From NCBI RefSeq assembly GCF_904849725.1, contig NC_058519.1, forward strand, positions 23,109,267 through 23,173,266: 64,000 bases of DNA. The letters are read 5' to 3'. The position numbers and the translations under genes were made by a program. Source of the DNA: Hordeum vulgare subsp. vulgare (Eukaryota; Streptophyta; Magnoliopsida; Poales; Poaceae). The stretch's first letter is position 1, and every line of letters starts with the position of its first letter. Below are positions 1 through 11,319 of the stretch, in pieces. The notes beneath the pieces are model-generated. The model had not been told where the DNA came from. It was given only the letters and a program-made list of their open reading frames with translations, and ran no database searches.

Positions 1-535
1 CAACAATAGTAACAAGGATTTTGACCAAATTAGCTATGTCGAAACCCTTTTGTACATCTGATAGGTAGTTAATTTTTGCTAAACTTCAAAGGAGATGGAA
101 TTGGTAGGATTATGTTATTTCTTGAAGGAAGAAGCTCCAATTTGCTTCAGGCCCAGAACCATATATAATTGGAAGGAGATGAAATACACGAGACATGTTA
201 CATTCTGTATCACTAGCACAGTCATGGCATAACTAACATACGAGTCAAAAACCTACTTCGCCACAGTTTTCCGAACCGCTTGCGCATACTGGTCAGTTAG
301 CTCGAGTCAGCACAAGACGATTGGAAAACCGTTGGTGAAGAGGACCATCACAGGCAGATCACTGAAGATGCCCACCAGAGGCAATTCTACTTATATAAGC
401 CATCCGCGGGGTGATGTGTTTTTTCATAGATGATTTTACATATTTTCATAGGAATACATGATACACTAGTGCAAATAAAAAAACCGCACCTAAGCCTAGC
501 TAGAATTGTTTCACTAACAACTACTATATGTAGAC
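1..535 (+). repeat. Paralogous copy A of the CGS-like 3' flank
   Basis: This stretch aligns by eye along its length with bases 32,349-32,830, 33,392-33,470 and 34,530-34,560. It shares blocks such as the GTACAT..ATAGGTA segment, the AAGAAGCTC..ATTT segment and the GGAATACATG..CACTAGTG segment. In the second copy the same sequence begins just after the stop of a CGS pseudogene, so this copy is probably the downstream flank of another CGS-like copy left of the window. No coding sequence is visible here. Its boundary at 535/536 is a transposon insertion. Confidence 0.6.
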
Positions 536-1428
536 CAATAGTATTAGTCCCGGTTCGAGCGGCAAAGGCGTCGGTCGGGCATTAGTCCCGGTTCAAATGG
601 GACCTTTAGTCCCGGTTCGTGTCTCGAACCGGGACTAAAGGGTTTGGAGGATTTAGTCCCGGTTCGTGTCTTGGACCTTTAGTCCCGGTTCGTGTCTCGA
701 ACCGGGACTAAAGGGTTTGGAGGATTTAGTCCCGGTTCGTGTCTTGAACCGGGATTAAAGGATAGACCTTTAGAAGTTATTTCAAAAAGAAGTTTTTTCC
801 AAAAAAAAAAGAAAAATATTAGGTTGTTTTCATTGAAATTCACTATTATTGTTACTTATTAAGTTTATTTTAATAATTTTTTGTAATTCAAAAAATTAAA
901 TCTTGTGACATGACATCAAGACCCAAGTTGTTTAGGATTGATAGCTTAGTATTGTCAGGAAAACAACAAGTGCACACTTGGCAACTAGGGGCGATAGAAC
1001 CAGAAAGTTAAGCGTGCTCGGGCTGAAGTAGTGAAAGGATGGGTGATCGGCCGGGAAGTTAGATGATTTGAAATGAGTGATCCACGCTAGAGTAGTGAGG
1101 ATGGGTGATTAGAGATTAAATTGTCAAATAATTCAAAGATTAGAAAATTGAAATAAAACATAAAAAATATTCAAAAATAAAATTTGAAAAAAATTAAAAA
1201 AAATCTACCTTTTCGGGTCAAACAAACAAAAAAACAGACGGATCCTTTAGTCCCGGTTCGTAAGTAGAACCGGGACTAAAGGTACTCCCTCCGAGGCGGC
1301 CACGTGGAGCACCTTTGGTCCCGGCTTAGAACAGGGCCGGGACTAAAGGTTAGGCCTTTAGTCTCGGTTGGTGAACCGGGACTAAAGCCCCTTATGGGCC
1401 GGGACTAAAGGCCTTGTCCCCACTAGTG
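536..1428. mobile_element. Short non-autonomous CACTA-type element
   Basis: The right end is CACTAGTG at 1421-1428. Inside it are inverted pairs of the motif TTTAGTCCCGGTT / AACCGGGACTAAA, which are the subterminal repeats of many grass CACTA elements. The left end is degenerate (CAATAGTATTAG at 536). The flanking triplets GAC and GTC differ by one base, so the target duplication is imperfect. There is no coding capacity; the core at 780-1240 is AT-rich. Confidence 0.5.
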
Positions 1429-1589
1429 GTCGAATAAAGTCCAAGCAATCATTTTCAACCGAGAGCACCCATAGTTTATAGAATCCTGCATCTCCACACT
1501 CATAGTGAATACCACGTAAAGGTCTAGTGATTCATCCCTCTTGATCGAGAATGCCCCCGAGGGTTAACGTAGTTCATGAACTAACTATC

Positions 1590-2400
1590 CATAGTCGTTG
1601 AGATCGCATCTGTTCGCCCGACCCGCTCCCGCGAGCGGGGAAGGCGAACCCTCGCCGCGCCGCCCCAGTCTCCTCTGCTCCGTCCCTCCCCCTCGCCGCC
1701 GCCAGCGGGCACTGCCGGGCAAAGCCCGATCGGTGGAGGCGGCAGCGGGGAATTCCCTTCCCCTCGCATGGGTGTGTGCAGCGCGGGCTGCCGCATCTGG
1801 TTGGAGGCGCAACGCTTGCGTGGGGCGCGGCGGCGGTGAGTCGGAGGCGTGGTCGGAGGACAGGGCTGCGGCGGCTTTGCTGGGATCTGGTGCGCGGCGG
1901 GCCCGCGGTCGGCTGGCGGCGGTCGTCACCTGATCTAATCTGGGATCCGCGGCGTAGGCTAGCACCGACGACGCGGACGGTGGTGGGAGGCTCGGCTCCG
2001 TTGATGCGCGTCCTGGAGGTCTCCTGCAGCGTCTTCTACGGTCTGGGCCCGTGGTGGTTCGGGCTGGGGTTGCGGCTGGTCGACTGCCTACCAGGATCAG
2101 GATTTGCGGGCGGCGCGAGGGGTGGTGGCGGCCGTCGTGGGTCGCTGCAGGGGTCACGGCTCGTGGAGTCGTTGGCTGTTCCGGTGACCTGTGGTGGCTG
2201 ATCCGGTCACTGTCCTCTGGCCCCTAATCGGCGTGTTTCTCTCCTGCGGGTTCCTGACAGTGCCGGTATGGCGCAGATGAAGCTGGTGGAGGAAATTCAG
2301 ATTGAGGAAAACCCCTTGATCGGCTAATAGTCGTCGGACCCATGGCATCTTTTTTCTCCACCGGACATCGATGCTCTAACCCCCGGACCAGGTCGTCCGC
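1590..2400 (+). repeat. GC-rich retroposon-like repeat, no coding evidence
   Basis: A GC-rich block whose stretch at about 1690-1770 (CCGCCGCC..GGG..AAAGCCCG..GGTGG) resembles the start of the retroposon that flanks the large CACTA at 6,867-6,987 and 20,183 onward. Several long open frames exist on both strands, but they reflect GC content rather than a recognisable protein. It is probably a diverged member of the same retroposon family. Bases 1,429-1,589 and 2,401-2,702 hold nothing I recognise. Confidence 0.35.
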
Positions 2401-2704
2401 CGCCTCTTTATAAAATGCTTATATATTTTTTATTTTCAGGGGTAACACAAAGGGTGTTATGCTAGTGACAAATAAACGTGTATCTGGTCACTTGTTGATT
2501 TACGAACTATTTTAATCTTGGCCCCTGTATTTTGGTAGGGTCAAATGCTACTTATGAGCAAACTATGAACAATGGGTGCACTTATATGAAGCAGAAGTCT
2601 TCCGAAGATGGAATTGGAGTCATCCAATCCAGCACGGGGCAATCGATTTCACTTGCCACTTGCAGGCTGCACTAGTGCACCAGCTTGACCAGCTTAAAGC
2701 AATA

Positions 2705-2863
2705 TTCCCTCTGTTCCTAAATATAAGTCTTTTTAGAGATTTCATTAAACAATACATACGGATGTATTTAGACATATTTGAAATTATGGATTCATTTATT
2801 TTGTTTCGTATATAGCTTTTTAGTAAAATTTTCAAAAAGACTTATATTTAGAAACGAAGGGAG
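2705..2863. mobile_element. Stowaway MITE (Tc1/Mariner type)
   Basis: The ends are TTCCCTCTGTTCCTAAATAT and an inverted AATATAAG-containing end finishing GAAGGGAG. The element is 159 bp, flanked by TA on both sides (2703-2704 and 2864-2865), as expected for Stowaway. The interior is an AT-rich imperfect hairpin. Confidence 0.85.
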
Positions 2864-2865
2864 TA

Positions 2866-3210
2866 GAAGTCTTCCAATGGAATCAGTGCGCGAGCATGCA
2901 TGTCTGCTCCGGTACCAACCTGTTGTCTCCGCTCTTGGGCTGCATCCACGCTTGCACAACAGCAGCTTGAGTGCTAGACAGCATTCATGCATCTCATGCA
3001 ATGCTGCACATGGAAGCCTATAGCGCCCGATGGAGCTTCGTATGCTACAAATGCAGGTCCACTAGTGGTCTTATGGAGGTGTGTGGCCGGCATCCATGAA
3101 GAACTTCAAGAAGGTGACAGATTGGCATACTCGATGGTGAACAAGGTGACATCGAAACTTGTAGATAGGTGGATACAACATTAGTGGATGATCCTCTCTA
3201 GTTTAACCCG
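2866..3210. other. Intergenic, no recognised feature
   Basis: Unique-looking sequence between the Stowaway MITE and the LINE target site. A 65-codon open frame at 2987-3184 has no recognisable similarity and no supporting signals. Confidence 0.3.
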
Positions 3211-3221
3211 AATGGAAAAAT

Positions 3222-4771
3222 GTAGGTAACAGAAATATTTTCTCATTCGAATTAAGCTGGTTCGAGAGAGAAGGATTCATGGATCTCATTGCTACTAAAT
3301 GGGCAGGGAAGCTGGCGGATTATCTAATATGGATAGGTGACAAAACAAAATTAGACACTTGCATGCGCCAGTTCTTGAGAGGCTGGGTCAAGAATCAAAG
3401 TGGCATTTACAAAGTGGAGAAAGAGAGGCTTATTCTGTTCATTAATGAGTTAGATGTGAAAGCAGAGTCTACACTTATTTGCACACCCAAAGATCAAGGG
3501 GGTCTCGGCATTGAGAACTTAGAAGTGAAAAATAAATGCCTACTTAGCAAATGGCTTTACAGACTATCTACTGAGACCGAAGGGATGTGGGTACAAATAT
3601 TGAGGAATAAATACCTATAGTCTAAGACACTGGCCCAGGTTACTGCTAGACCTAATGACTCACCTTTTGGGAAGGGGTTAATTAAGGTGAAGGTAACCTT
3701 CTTCCAGCGGGTGAAGTTTTTAGTTGGTAACGGTACCACAATCGGATTCCGGGAGGATACATGGCTTGGGGACGCGCCTCTAGCTTTACAATATCCTACT
3801 CTATATAATATTGCACAATGTAAGGAAGATTATGTTGCCACGGTATTACAGTCGGTACATCTGAATATACAATTCAGGCAGCTCTACTGGGAGAACGTTG
3901 GAATTCTTGGCTACACTTGGTCAGGCGATTGATGGATGTTCAACTCTCTGACCCGGCAGACAATATTCACTGGAAATTAGCTACGAATGGTATTTTTTCA
4001 GTGAAGTTGATGCACATGGATCTAATTAACTCTGGGCCGCTTTCGAGATCGCTACATATTTGGAAATTAAAGTGCTACTTCGAATTAAAATTTTCATGTG
4101 GTTTGTACACAAGGGAGTTGTATTAACCAAGGATAACTTGATAAAACGAAGATGGATAGGGAGGTCTACATGTTGCTATTGTGATCAGAATGAAACTATA
4201 AGACACCTCTTTCTCGATTGCCCACTTGCAAAATTACTATGGCGCACTATGCATATAACTTTTAACATTAATCCACCAGCGAGCATTAATACGCTATTTG
4301 GGACGTGGCTCAATGGAGTAGACGTAACTATAACGAATCATATCCGGATTGGCATAAGTGCTTTATTTTGGGCTATATGAAACGCTAGAAACGATATGAT
4401 CTTTAATGGCAAGAACTTTTTTTTGCAGGTTATCTACAGAGTCACGTCTTGGATCCGTACATGGTCGTTACTCAACCATGCGGGCTCCAGGGAGCTTATG
4501 GCTATTGGATGGAACCGGTGAGAGACGGTGGCACGGGCTATCTTCAGCCGATTTGGATGGCAAGCTAATAATAGGCTAGGTGTATAAGCATCGTAGCTTA
4601 CTTTTAATTTCGCCTACTGTAGCAGATTTTATTTACTTTAGCACTTGTTTTAGTGCTCAGTTTGTGAGCTCTTTGTGGACCTAAGACTTTGTTATTGTTT
4701 TTTCAATAAGATGGCTGCATGCAACGATTGATGCAGAGGCCTGGGACTTTGTTCCTCCTTTTTCAAAAAAA
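3222..4771 (+). mobile_element. LINE, 5'-truncated and lacking the RT core
   Basis: A non-LTR retrotransposon bounded by a perfect 11-bp target duplication AATGGAAAAAT (3211-3221 and 4772-4782). The first part encodes the end of the endonuclease and the linker (FELSWFEREGF, KAEST). It then jumps near 3,480 to the C-terminal side of reverse transcriptase (PKDQGGLGIENLEVKNKCLL), so the catalytic RT block with YADD is missing. A zf-RVT zinc-binding domain follows (CCYCDQNETIRHLFLDCPLA, about 4170-4230). Frames are broken by stops and shifts. The 3' end has the typical GATGCAGAGGCC segment and an A-tail. Confidence 0.85.
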
Positions 4772-4782
4772 AATGGAAAAAT

Positions 4783-5513
4783 TCTTAGGGAACACCAAAC
4801 AATAGTTACAAACACGACAAGCCGGTATGAGTAACTTATAAAATTCTGCAGGATAAACAACTTGATTAACTGCATATATAGCAGAGATCAATCATTATGC
4901 ATCATGCATGTTTGAACAATATTTCCATCTTGAGATGTTGACTCGGTAAATCTGATTGCACAAAATATAGGAAAAGGACTTCTCAAAGCGCGTAGTGTGA
5001 CTCCACATAGGGCGGTTAAGCCTCATGGTTCATGCACGAGCTTGATGCATATATATTCCTGTCTTTATAGTGTCACCGAGTTTGATGGGTGGCTCTTGGA
5101 CCCTATTGAAGAACATCTTAGTCATTGAAATAGCTAATGTGTACAGATTGCATAACTGAATATTGTGAGTCTGCTACAATTGTTCACACCTTGGAATTGT
5201 TTCGTCCCGGTGGTTAATCCAGTGGTTACATTGCGTGGACCTCAAAGTGTCAATGAGCGTAAAAGACATCAAGTATAACTAAAATAATCCAAATGAGTAA
5301 TACTATAGTTGATCATTACAAATTATTTGATGGCACCTCCAGATGTAAGCACTATAATTAAGGCCTAGTGACTCAAACCAATTGTCTACAATGAAAACGT
5401 ACACATGGACTGTAACTCAAATGATATTCAAACTTTGAGAGTTGGCCGGCTGCTTTGACATTTCTCATGTGATGCACCCCTCTTGTATCGTACGCACTAG
5501 TAGCTACTACGGT
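4783..5513. other. Intergenic, no recognised feature
   Basis: AT-rich sequence with no coding evidence and no transposon ends that I can see. Confidence 0.3.
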
Positions 5514-5650
5514 ACTACTCCCTTCATTTCTAAATATATGTTCTTTCTATATATTTTAATACAGATTTACAGACATATATATAGATATATTTTAAAGTAT
5601 ATGTAGTCCATATTAAAATCTCTAAAAAATCTGTAAAATATTTTAATTTA
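5514..5650. mobile_element. Degenerate Stowaway-like MITE
   Basis: It starts with CTCCCTTCATTTCTAAATAT, and the interior contains an inverted pair (AATACAGATTT..AAATCTGTAAAAT). The right terminal repeat is decayed, so the right boundary is approximate. Confidence 0.5.
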
Positions 5651-6854
5651 CTTAACAAGTTCTAGCAAACGATGGACCTTTCCTCACAGCAAAAGAGGAT
5701 AATTCCAAACATAGACAGCATAACAAGAGAATAGGTAAATAAGGGGACTCTGTCATCAAACACGTATTATTGATGGTCCGGAGAAAATTCCAAGTGCAGT
5801 GGCATGGAGAAATTCTCAAAGCACAGGAAACATATTCTTTTCGGGATGAAATCGAAGATCAAGGGGGGACAGAATCACAAGTATCCATCCACGATAGGTT
5901 CACCTCTTTCCTCACGGCTGAAGGCAGATAGATGCCTAGCTAAGGTGGAAACTTGTCATTTTTATTACTTAGAAGAAGTGGGAATTTCTTGGTTAAATGC
6001 ACAAAGTTGAGTGTAACCGATACAACTGGCCAACATGGTACACATCAGATACACCACACAAGCTGCCGAGGAGAGAAGCACAACCGAGGTAGCACACAAA
6101 CATCATCGTCATTACTCCTCCTCTAGCAAGCAACTCCAACTTTGGCATCGACATCCATGGACGATGCCCTTGCTACAACAACCCCATGAAGCCACAGGGA
6201 GACTTCATCAAATAATCCACCACACACGCCAACCACATGACAGCTCTGGATTGGAGGACGAGCAAAGAAGGAAAATGTGAAAGTCCGAAGATCAGCAAGC
6301 GGACCCGCCTACAATGGCTCATTGTTTTTCTCCTTTTCTTTTTTCCTTTTACTTTTATCTTCTCTAAGTGTATCGTCATTCGCTGAATCGATAGGTTTGT
6401 TGTGAGGCATCCGAGAGGTGCGCACGGAGGATAAATGGCACCATAATGTGACTGGGAGTCGGGCCGCTTCAGGACAACATGAGGCGGGCAAAGCCGAGAT
6501 CCGCGTCGAAGAGGCGGATGATGATGCGGTGCCGATTGAGCTAGGATTTGACTAGTCAAAGACAACGATACATACATGTCAAGCAAAAAATGCTAGACTT
6601 ACGTAAAATTCCTACGTACTGTTACGTGACTTTCCTAAACAATCTCTCCCCCTCCCTGATTTTAAGTGGGTGGGCCCCCCTCCCCTAACTAAACCCAATT
6701 AAAAAAGGATGGTTGGGCACCGTCCACCAAAATAAGAGATCTTGGGATGAAAAATGATGTCCGGAACTTTGTGCTAGCTAGCTTTTGAAGATTTATTGCC
6801 GGTGATCTCTCTGTTCTTCTGAACTGTACTAAGTTTTATGTTTTGTAATGGTTG
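5651..6854. other. Intergenic, target region of the retroposon
   Basis: No supported gene. Open frames at 6035-6280 (plus) and 6173-6586 (minus) overlap each other and look like chance. The last bases of the stretch are the insertion site of the retroposon described next. Confidence 0.3.
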
Positions 6855-6999
6855 TAGCGCAGTAGACCCCCTCCCTCCCCTCCCGCGAGTGCCCGCGCAC
6901 GCCGGGGGGGGGGGGGGGGGCTAGCCGCCTCCCCCTTCGGCCTCGCCTCCCTCCCCTCCTCCCCGCCGCCGTCGGGACGTGCTCTCGCACTACAAGAAA

Positions 7000-7200
7000 T
7001 ATGCTCATATGTGATGTTTTTTAAAATGTCGTTGATGAATTCGTCATAAATCTATGACGATTTCATTCGAGATCGTCGTAAACCGTTTGAGGGGATCAAA
7101 TCTACATATAAATTACGACGATGTGAGTCAAAACGTCGTAACCGCATAAGATGAGATCGTCATAACTTCTACGATGATTGTAAAAATGTCGTAACATGTT
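7000..7200. repeat. CACTA left subterminal repeats
   Basis: Repeated short motifs around TCGTCATAA, ACGACGAT and AAACGTCGTAA occur in both orientations. In this superfamily such repeats are binding sites for the TNPA-type protein; here this role is inferred from family knowledge. Confidence 0.7.
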
Positions 7201-7359
7201 CTAACTATGTTGACATGTCACTCGTGGGTCCATTCTATCCCACCTGATCCTAGTTTGTGAAGCAACCTACTATTCTATCATTCCGAAAATTCTCGAAAAA
7301 TTCTCATAAATACTTTGGACTATATATTTCTCAAATATGTGAAAACCCTCCCTTCCATA

Positions 7360-8300
7360 GTTCAAAAATATTCATTTTCCTATTCTGTTCAGAATAGCAC
7401 TTTGTGAAGGAAGTGCTAATTCTATTTCTTTGATTACCCTCATATTGTTTGGGCACTCTTTCCTATCCAAATCATTGCCTCATGAAAACTTTCGTAACAA
7501 TTTGCCTAGTAAATCTTTCTCAGCAAATTTCCAAAGTTTGTGTTCAGCTAACAGCTTTGTGAAGGAAGTACTAGATAGGAATATCCTGATGAGTTGAATT
7601 TTTTCCACATCATCTATGTGCCCAAAACTTAGCTCTCCATAAAATTTTAGCCACATCTAACAATTCATGTGAGCTCATCATCCAATCTTTGTTTTTGATA
7701 ATATTTTCATTTTGTGAAGCAACTATGTTTTATATTGCTTTATAGTTGATGAAAAATTTACCACGGGATGATACTGACCATATAACCTCACTGCACCGAA
7801 TTTTAGCTCATTTAATTCAGCAAGTTTCTCTCAATATTTTTTCCAATATTCTGTTCAGTAGAGAGCATTGTGAAGGAAGTACAATTTTTGTTTATCCAAA
7901 TTTTATGAATTTTTTACAGTACCTTAATGTGCCCAAATTGTCATCCTCCTCCAAATTTAAGCTCAATCCAATCATCTATGTGAGCCCAATTTTAATTACC
8001 ATTTTCTGTCCAGATTGGCACATTGTGAAGGAAGTTTCACTTTGGCATGTCCAAATGGTATAATTTTTATACAGTGCCTTCATATGCCCAAATTAACATC
8101 ATACACCAAATTTAAGCTCAATCCATTCATTCATTTGATCCTAGCTTCAACATCCATATTTATGCACAATGTGTTACTTTGCAAAGCAAGTGCCACCTAG
8201 ATTCATCCATTTGAGATAAAAATTTGCCAAGAGAATCTCCTTAGTAGATGATCATCCTCAGCCAAAATTTAGGCCCATTGTCTATGTGAATTACCCGCAC
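7360..8300 (+). repeat. Degenerate tandem repeat, about 150 bp unit
   Basis: The phrase TTTGTGAAGGAAGTNCNA recurs at roughly 7400, 7560, 7870 and 8020 with accompanying phrases (CTGTTCAG, TGCCCAAA, TTTAAGCTCAATCCA). Units are diverged and of variable length. No coding evidence. Confidence 0.5.
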
Positions 8301-8561
8301 CGCTAATCAAACACTTGGCTGCTAATTCATGTTTGTGCTTAGTTCAGTCTCCTCATGAGATTATTCTATTCTATTATTCTTGCTAACACCTATCGAGGGA
8401 TTTTTTAACCCACCACACATGACTATTCCACCTAGAACGCGTGGCAATGCAACGGTTAGGCGGTGACCATGCGACTGGCATGCAAGTTCACGCGCTCTGG
8501 AGTTGGGGCCCTCGACCACCATCCAAACCTCGACGTCAAGGCACCACACCATGTATTTCTT

Positions 8562-8982
8562 ATTAAATAGATACTTATATACCTATAAATGATTTTTGGG
8601 AAAAATAAAGAGCAAACTATAATGCAGCTGCAGTTCAAATTTAACCCGCTTCCAACTGAATCGACATAAATTTGTCTTTTTCACGAGACGTGGATAAAAT
8701 CTTTTAACACCCAACCGTTTTGTAAATTGTACATTAAATATGGACTAGTATTTTATAAAAATGATTTGATCCAATTTGGAAACAAATATATGGTAGATCC
8801 TTCACAAAAAAACTCATTTTGGTCACTTGAAAAATGGAAAATGAATTTTTCATACAAGGAAAATGAAAACTTCCTTAATCAACATTGTTTGTCATTCCAA
8901 TATGCACCCTTGTGCATAATATTATATCATTTCAACAAACTATGTCATGAATGTGGCCATAAGATTGATCATTTGGCTTGAA
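8562..8982 (+). repeat. Direct repeat, copy 1 (about 420 bp)
   Basis: Nearly the same sequence recurs at 9225-9645, offset about 663 bp, for example TATGTCATGAATGTGGCCAT at 8941 and 9604. Non-coding, inside the CACTA. Confidence 0.75.
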
Positions 8983-9224
8983 AGACATGAATCTTCACAC
9001 ATGATAACTCATTTCTAAGAACACTTATTTAAAATAATTGTCGTATTACTATTTTATTAATTTTCCTGGTAACTTTGTCACATATAATGACACAATGCAA
9101 TGGTTTTCCATTTTTTTGTATTTGTTTTGAATTTTTCATGGTCATTGCAAAACGCGGTCAAAACAGCGGGTATGACCGTTCATACCTAGTGGTTGAATCT
9201 TGGAAATTTTTTTATGTTTCTATG

Positions 9225-9645
9225 ATTAAATAGATATTTGTGTACCTAGAAATTGTTTTTAGGAAAAATATAGAGCAAACTATAATGTAGCTGCAGTTCA
9301 AATTTGACCTGCTTTGAGCTGATTCAACGAAAATTTGTCTTTTTTACGAGAGGTCGATAAAAGCCTTTAACACACAACCATTTGGTCAATTGTACATTAA
9401 ATATGTCCTAGTATGTTATAAAAATGATTTGGTCCAATTTTGCTACAAATATATGGTAGGTCATTCACAAAAAAACTCAATTTGGGCACTTGAAAAATGA
9501 AAAATGAATTTTTCATACAAGGAAAATGAAAACTTCCTTAATCAACATTGTTTGCCATTCCAATATGCACCCTTGTGCACAATATTATATCATTTCAACA
9601 AACTATGTCATGAATGTGGCCATAAGATTGATCATTTGGCTTGAA
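9225..9645 (+). repeat. Direct repeat, copy 2 (about 420 bp)
   Basis: Second copy of the segment at 8562-8982, about 85-90% similar by eye. The two copies are separated by some 240 bp of other sequence. Confidence 0.75.
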
Positions 9646-10089
9646 ATTCACGTGCATCAACAAGATGAGACATTGTCTCCCAAAAGTATGCATGTCTGGC
9701 TTGGCGACTTACTTAGTGCATGCTGATGCATCTTTGTATCCTGGTGAAGCATCAAAATTGTACCGAGGAAAATACCTGCAAGTGTTGTTGGCTGTTGATC
9801 CTCGTCGTTCGAACCAGCTTTTTCCCCCTATCTGATATTGATTTACAGGAGTTTTATTCAGGTTATTGTGTTGTGAGTTTGAGTCTGGACTTGTGTTAGA
9901 CAAGTATGGTATGAGTACATCCTAAACATGTCATAATAAGATGTATATGCTTCATAGCTAGCTGTTGCATGACCTGAATTTCAAAATATATTTCTTGTAC
10001 ATAGGTTTTACATGTCAAGTTACAAGAAGATGGTTATGCTTCATATATAATTGTTGTTTGATTTTTCAAAGAATTTACATCCATCCATA

Positions 10090-10325
10090 GTCGTGCCCAC
10101 AACATGAACCGAGGAGATCGTGCCTTGTCGTGCCTTGGAGTTGCCGCCCTCCCTGCTGTGTGCCATGTTGGACTCCAACAGCAGTCCGAGGAGATCGTCG
10201 CTTGTGGCTTGGCCGGCCCTCAAGGTGTTCTCTCTTTTCGCGATGATGCCCTTGAGGATGCTCTCGATCTCGGCAGCAATCTATCTCATCCTTCGGTTGG
10301 CTTTTGTAGGCCAGAATCTGGACAT
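10090..10325 (-). pseudogene. Cytochrome P450 fragment, CYP72-like
   Basis: Read on the minus strand after a splice-acceptor-like GTCCAG, the translation gives FWPTKANRRMR, a TAG stop, then EIESILKGIIAKRE, then TSDDLLGLLLESN. This order matches the region between the F-G loop and the I helix of CYP72-clan plant P450s, which are ER-bound haem mono-oxygenases. The similarity decays after about 10,130, and neither the I-helix oxygen-binding motif nor the haem cysteine loop is present. One in-frame TAG interrupts it. It lies inside the 13.2-kb CACTA and is interpreted as a captured exon. Confidence 0.7.
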
Positions 10326-10553
10326 AAAAGTAATGCATCAGCACATAAACTCAAATTTGCACCACCATGGATGATGTACGTGCAAAAGGAGAGTAATCAC
10401 AGATAGCCCAGTGGATGATGAAACTCGCAAATAACCAGGGATATGTATGTACGTACAGCAGCTCCAGTGGAAAAGGAACCATGGCGGCGGTCTGCACGAC
10501 GATCCCCCAGCGCCCGTACTGTCGGCCGCTCCCGCTCTGCACCAAGAACAAAT

Positions 10554-10793
10554 TCAGGTCACGGGAGGAGGCGCCTTCACGGGCGGTGGTGACACGGGAG
10601 GAGGCGTCACGACGGGCGGCGACGCGGACATGGGCGCGACAACCGGAGGCGGCTTGACCGGCGCGACTGCCGGTGGCGGCTTAGCGGTCGCGACGGGGGT
10701 GGCGGTGGGCGCGGGAGTGACGGGGGTGGCGGTGGGCGCAGGCGTGGCCGGCGCGGAGGTGACTCGGCGGGCGCCGTCGGCACTACCACCGGC
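10554..10793 (-). pseudogene. Arabinogalactan / Pro-rich protein fragment
   Basis: The minus-strand frame is rich in P, A, T, V and S with repeats such as TPAPTATPV and KPPPAVAPVKPPPVVAP, ending VSPPPVKAPPPVT before a stop. This composition is that of the glycosylated domain of classical arabinogalactan proteins (cell-surface proteoglycans). No signal peptide or C-terminal GPI-anchor signal is visible, so it would be a partial copy. The composition could also come from a GC-rich reading frame by chance. Its position among other captured fragments in the CACTA supports a captured origin. Confidence 0.4.
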
Positions 10794-11231
10794 GGTAGCG
10801 TGGCCGGCGTCGCCTCCCCTCCTTTCCCTGCTCGTAGATCCATTCAAGCAGCGAAATTTTTGGGCACTTGAAATTTTTTGATTGGTGAAATCTGCTATGG
10901 CATGGATCGATGACGTGTCAAACATCCATCCATCCGTATGTGCATCCATCCGTCCATCCAACCCACCGGACCACCAAACCCTAGGCTTCGCTCCACTACC
11001 ACCACGACCTCCTTTGCTCTGTCTTCCTCCTCCGCCGAATGGCCAAATCCCAGATCCACCCAACGAGCCGGCGACGGCCACCTCTCCCCTACCCCCACCG
11101 ACGACCTACTGGCCTACGAGCTCTACCCCACTACCGGCACACGCAACCCTCTCCTCTCCCCAGCTGCCGATCCCACGCACCGAGCCTCCTCGCCGCGGAG
11201 CCCCCCGCCGTCGCCCCGTCCTCCTCCCTCC

Positions 11232-11319
11232 ATGGACGCCCCCAAGCCCACCCCGGCCCCCGCCCCCGCCACCGCCGCTGGCCCGGGGCTCTACGCTGAC
11301 ATCGGCAAGAAGGCCAGAG
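11232..11319 (+). pseudogene. First exon of a VDAC-like porin
   Basis: From ATG at 11232 the frame reads an Ala/Pro-rich leader followed by GPGLYADIGKKAR, then splits at AGAG|GTCAGG. GPGLYxDIGKKARD is the conserved N-terminal helix of plant voltage-dependent anion channels (mitochondrial outer membrane). As I recall it, plant VDAC first exons end at this codon in the same phase. No other VDAC exon follows; the next coding-like segment is XCT. The Pro/Ala-rich extension of about 16 residues is atypical. It is therefore a captured exon rather than a gene. Confidence 0.55.

Noticed and set aside
1598..2201. Long overlapping open frames on both strands in the GC-rich block
   Set aside because: Open in several frames at once, as expected from GC-rich sequence; no motif, no splice pattern, and similarity to a non-coding retroposon.
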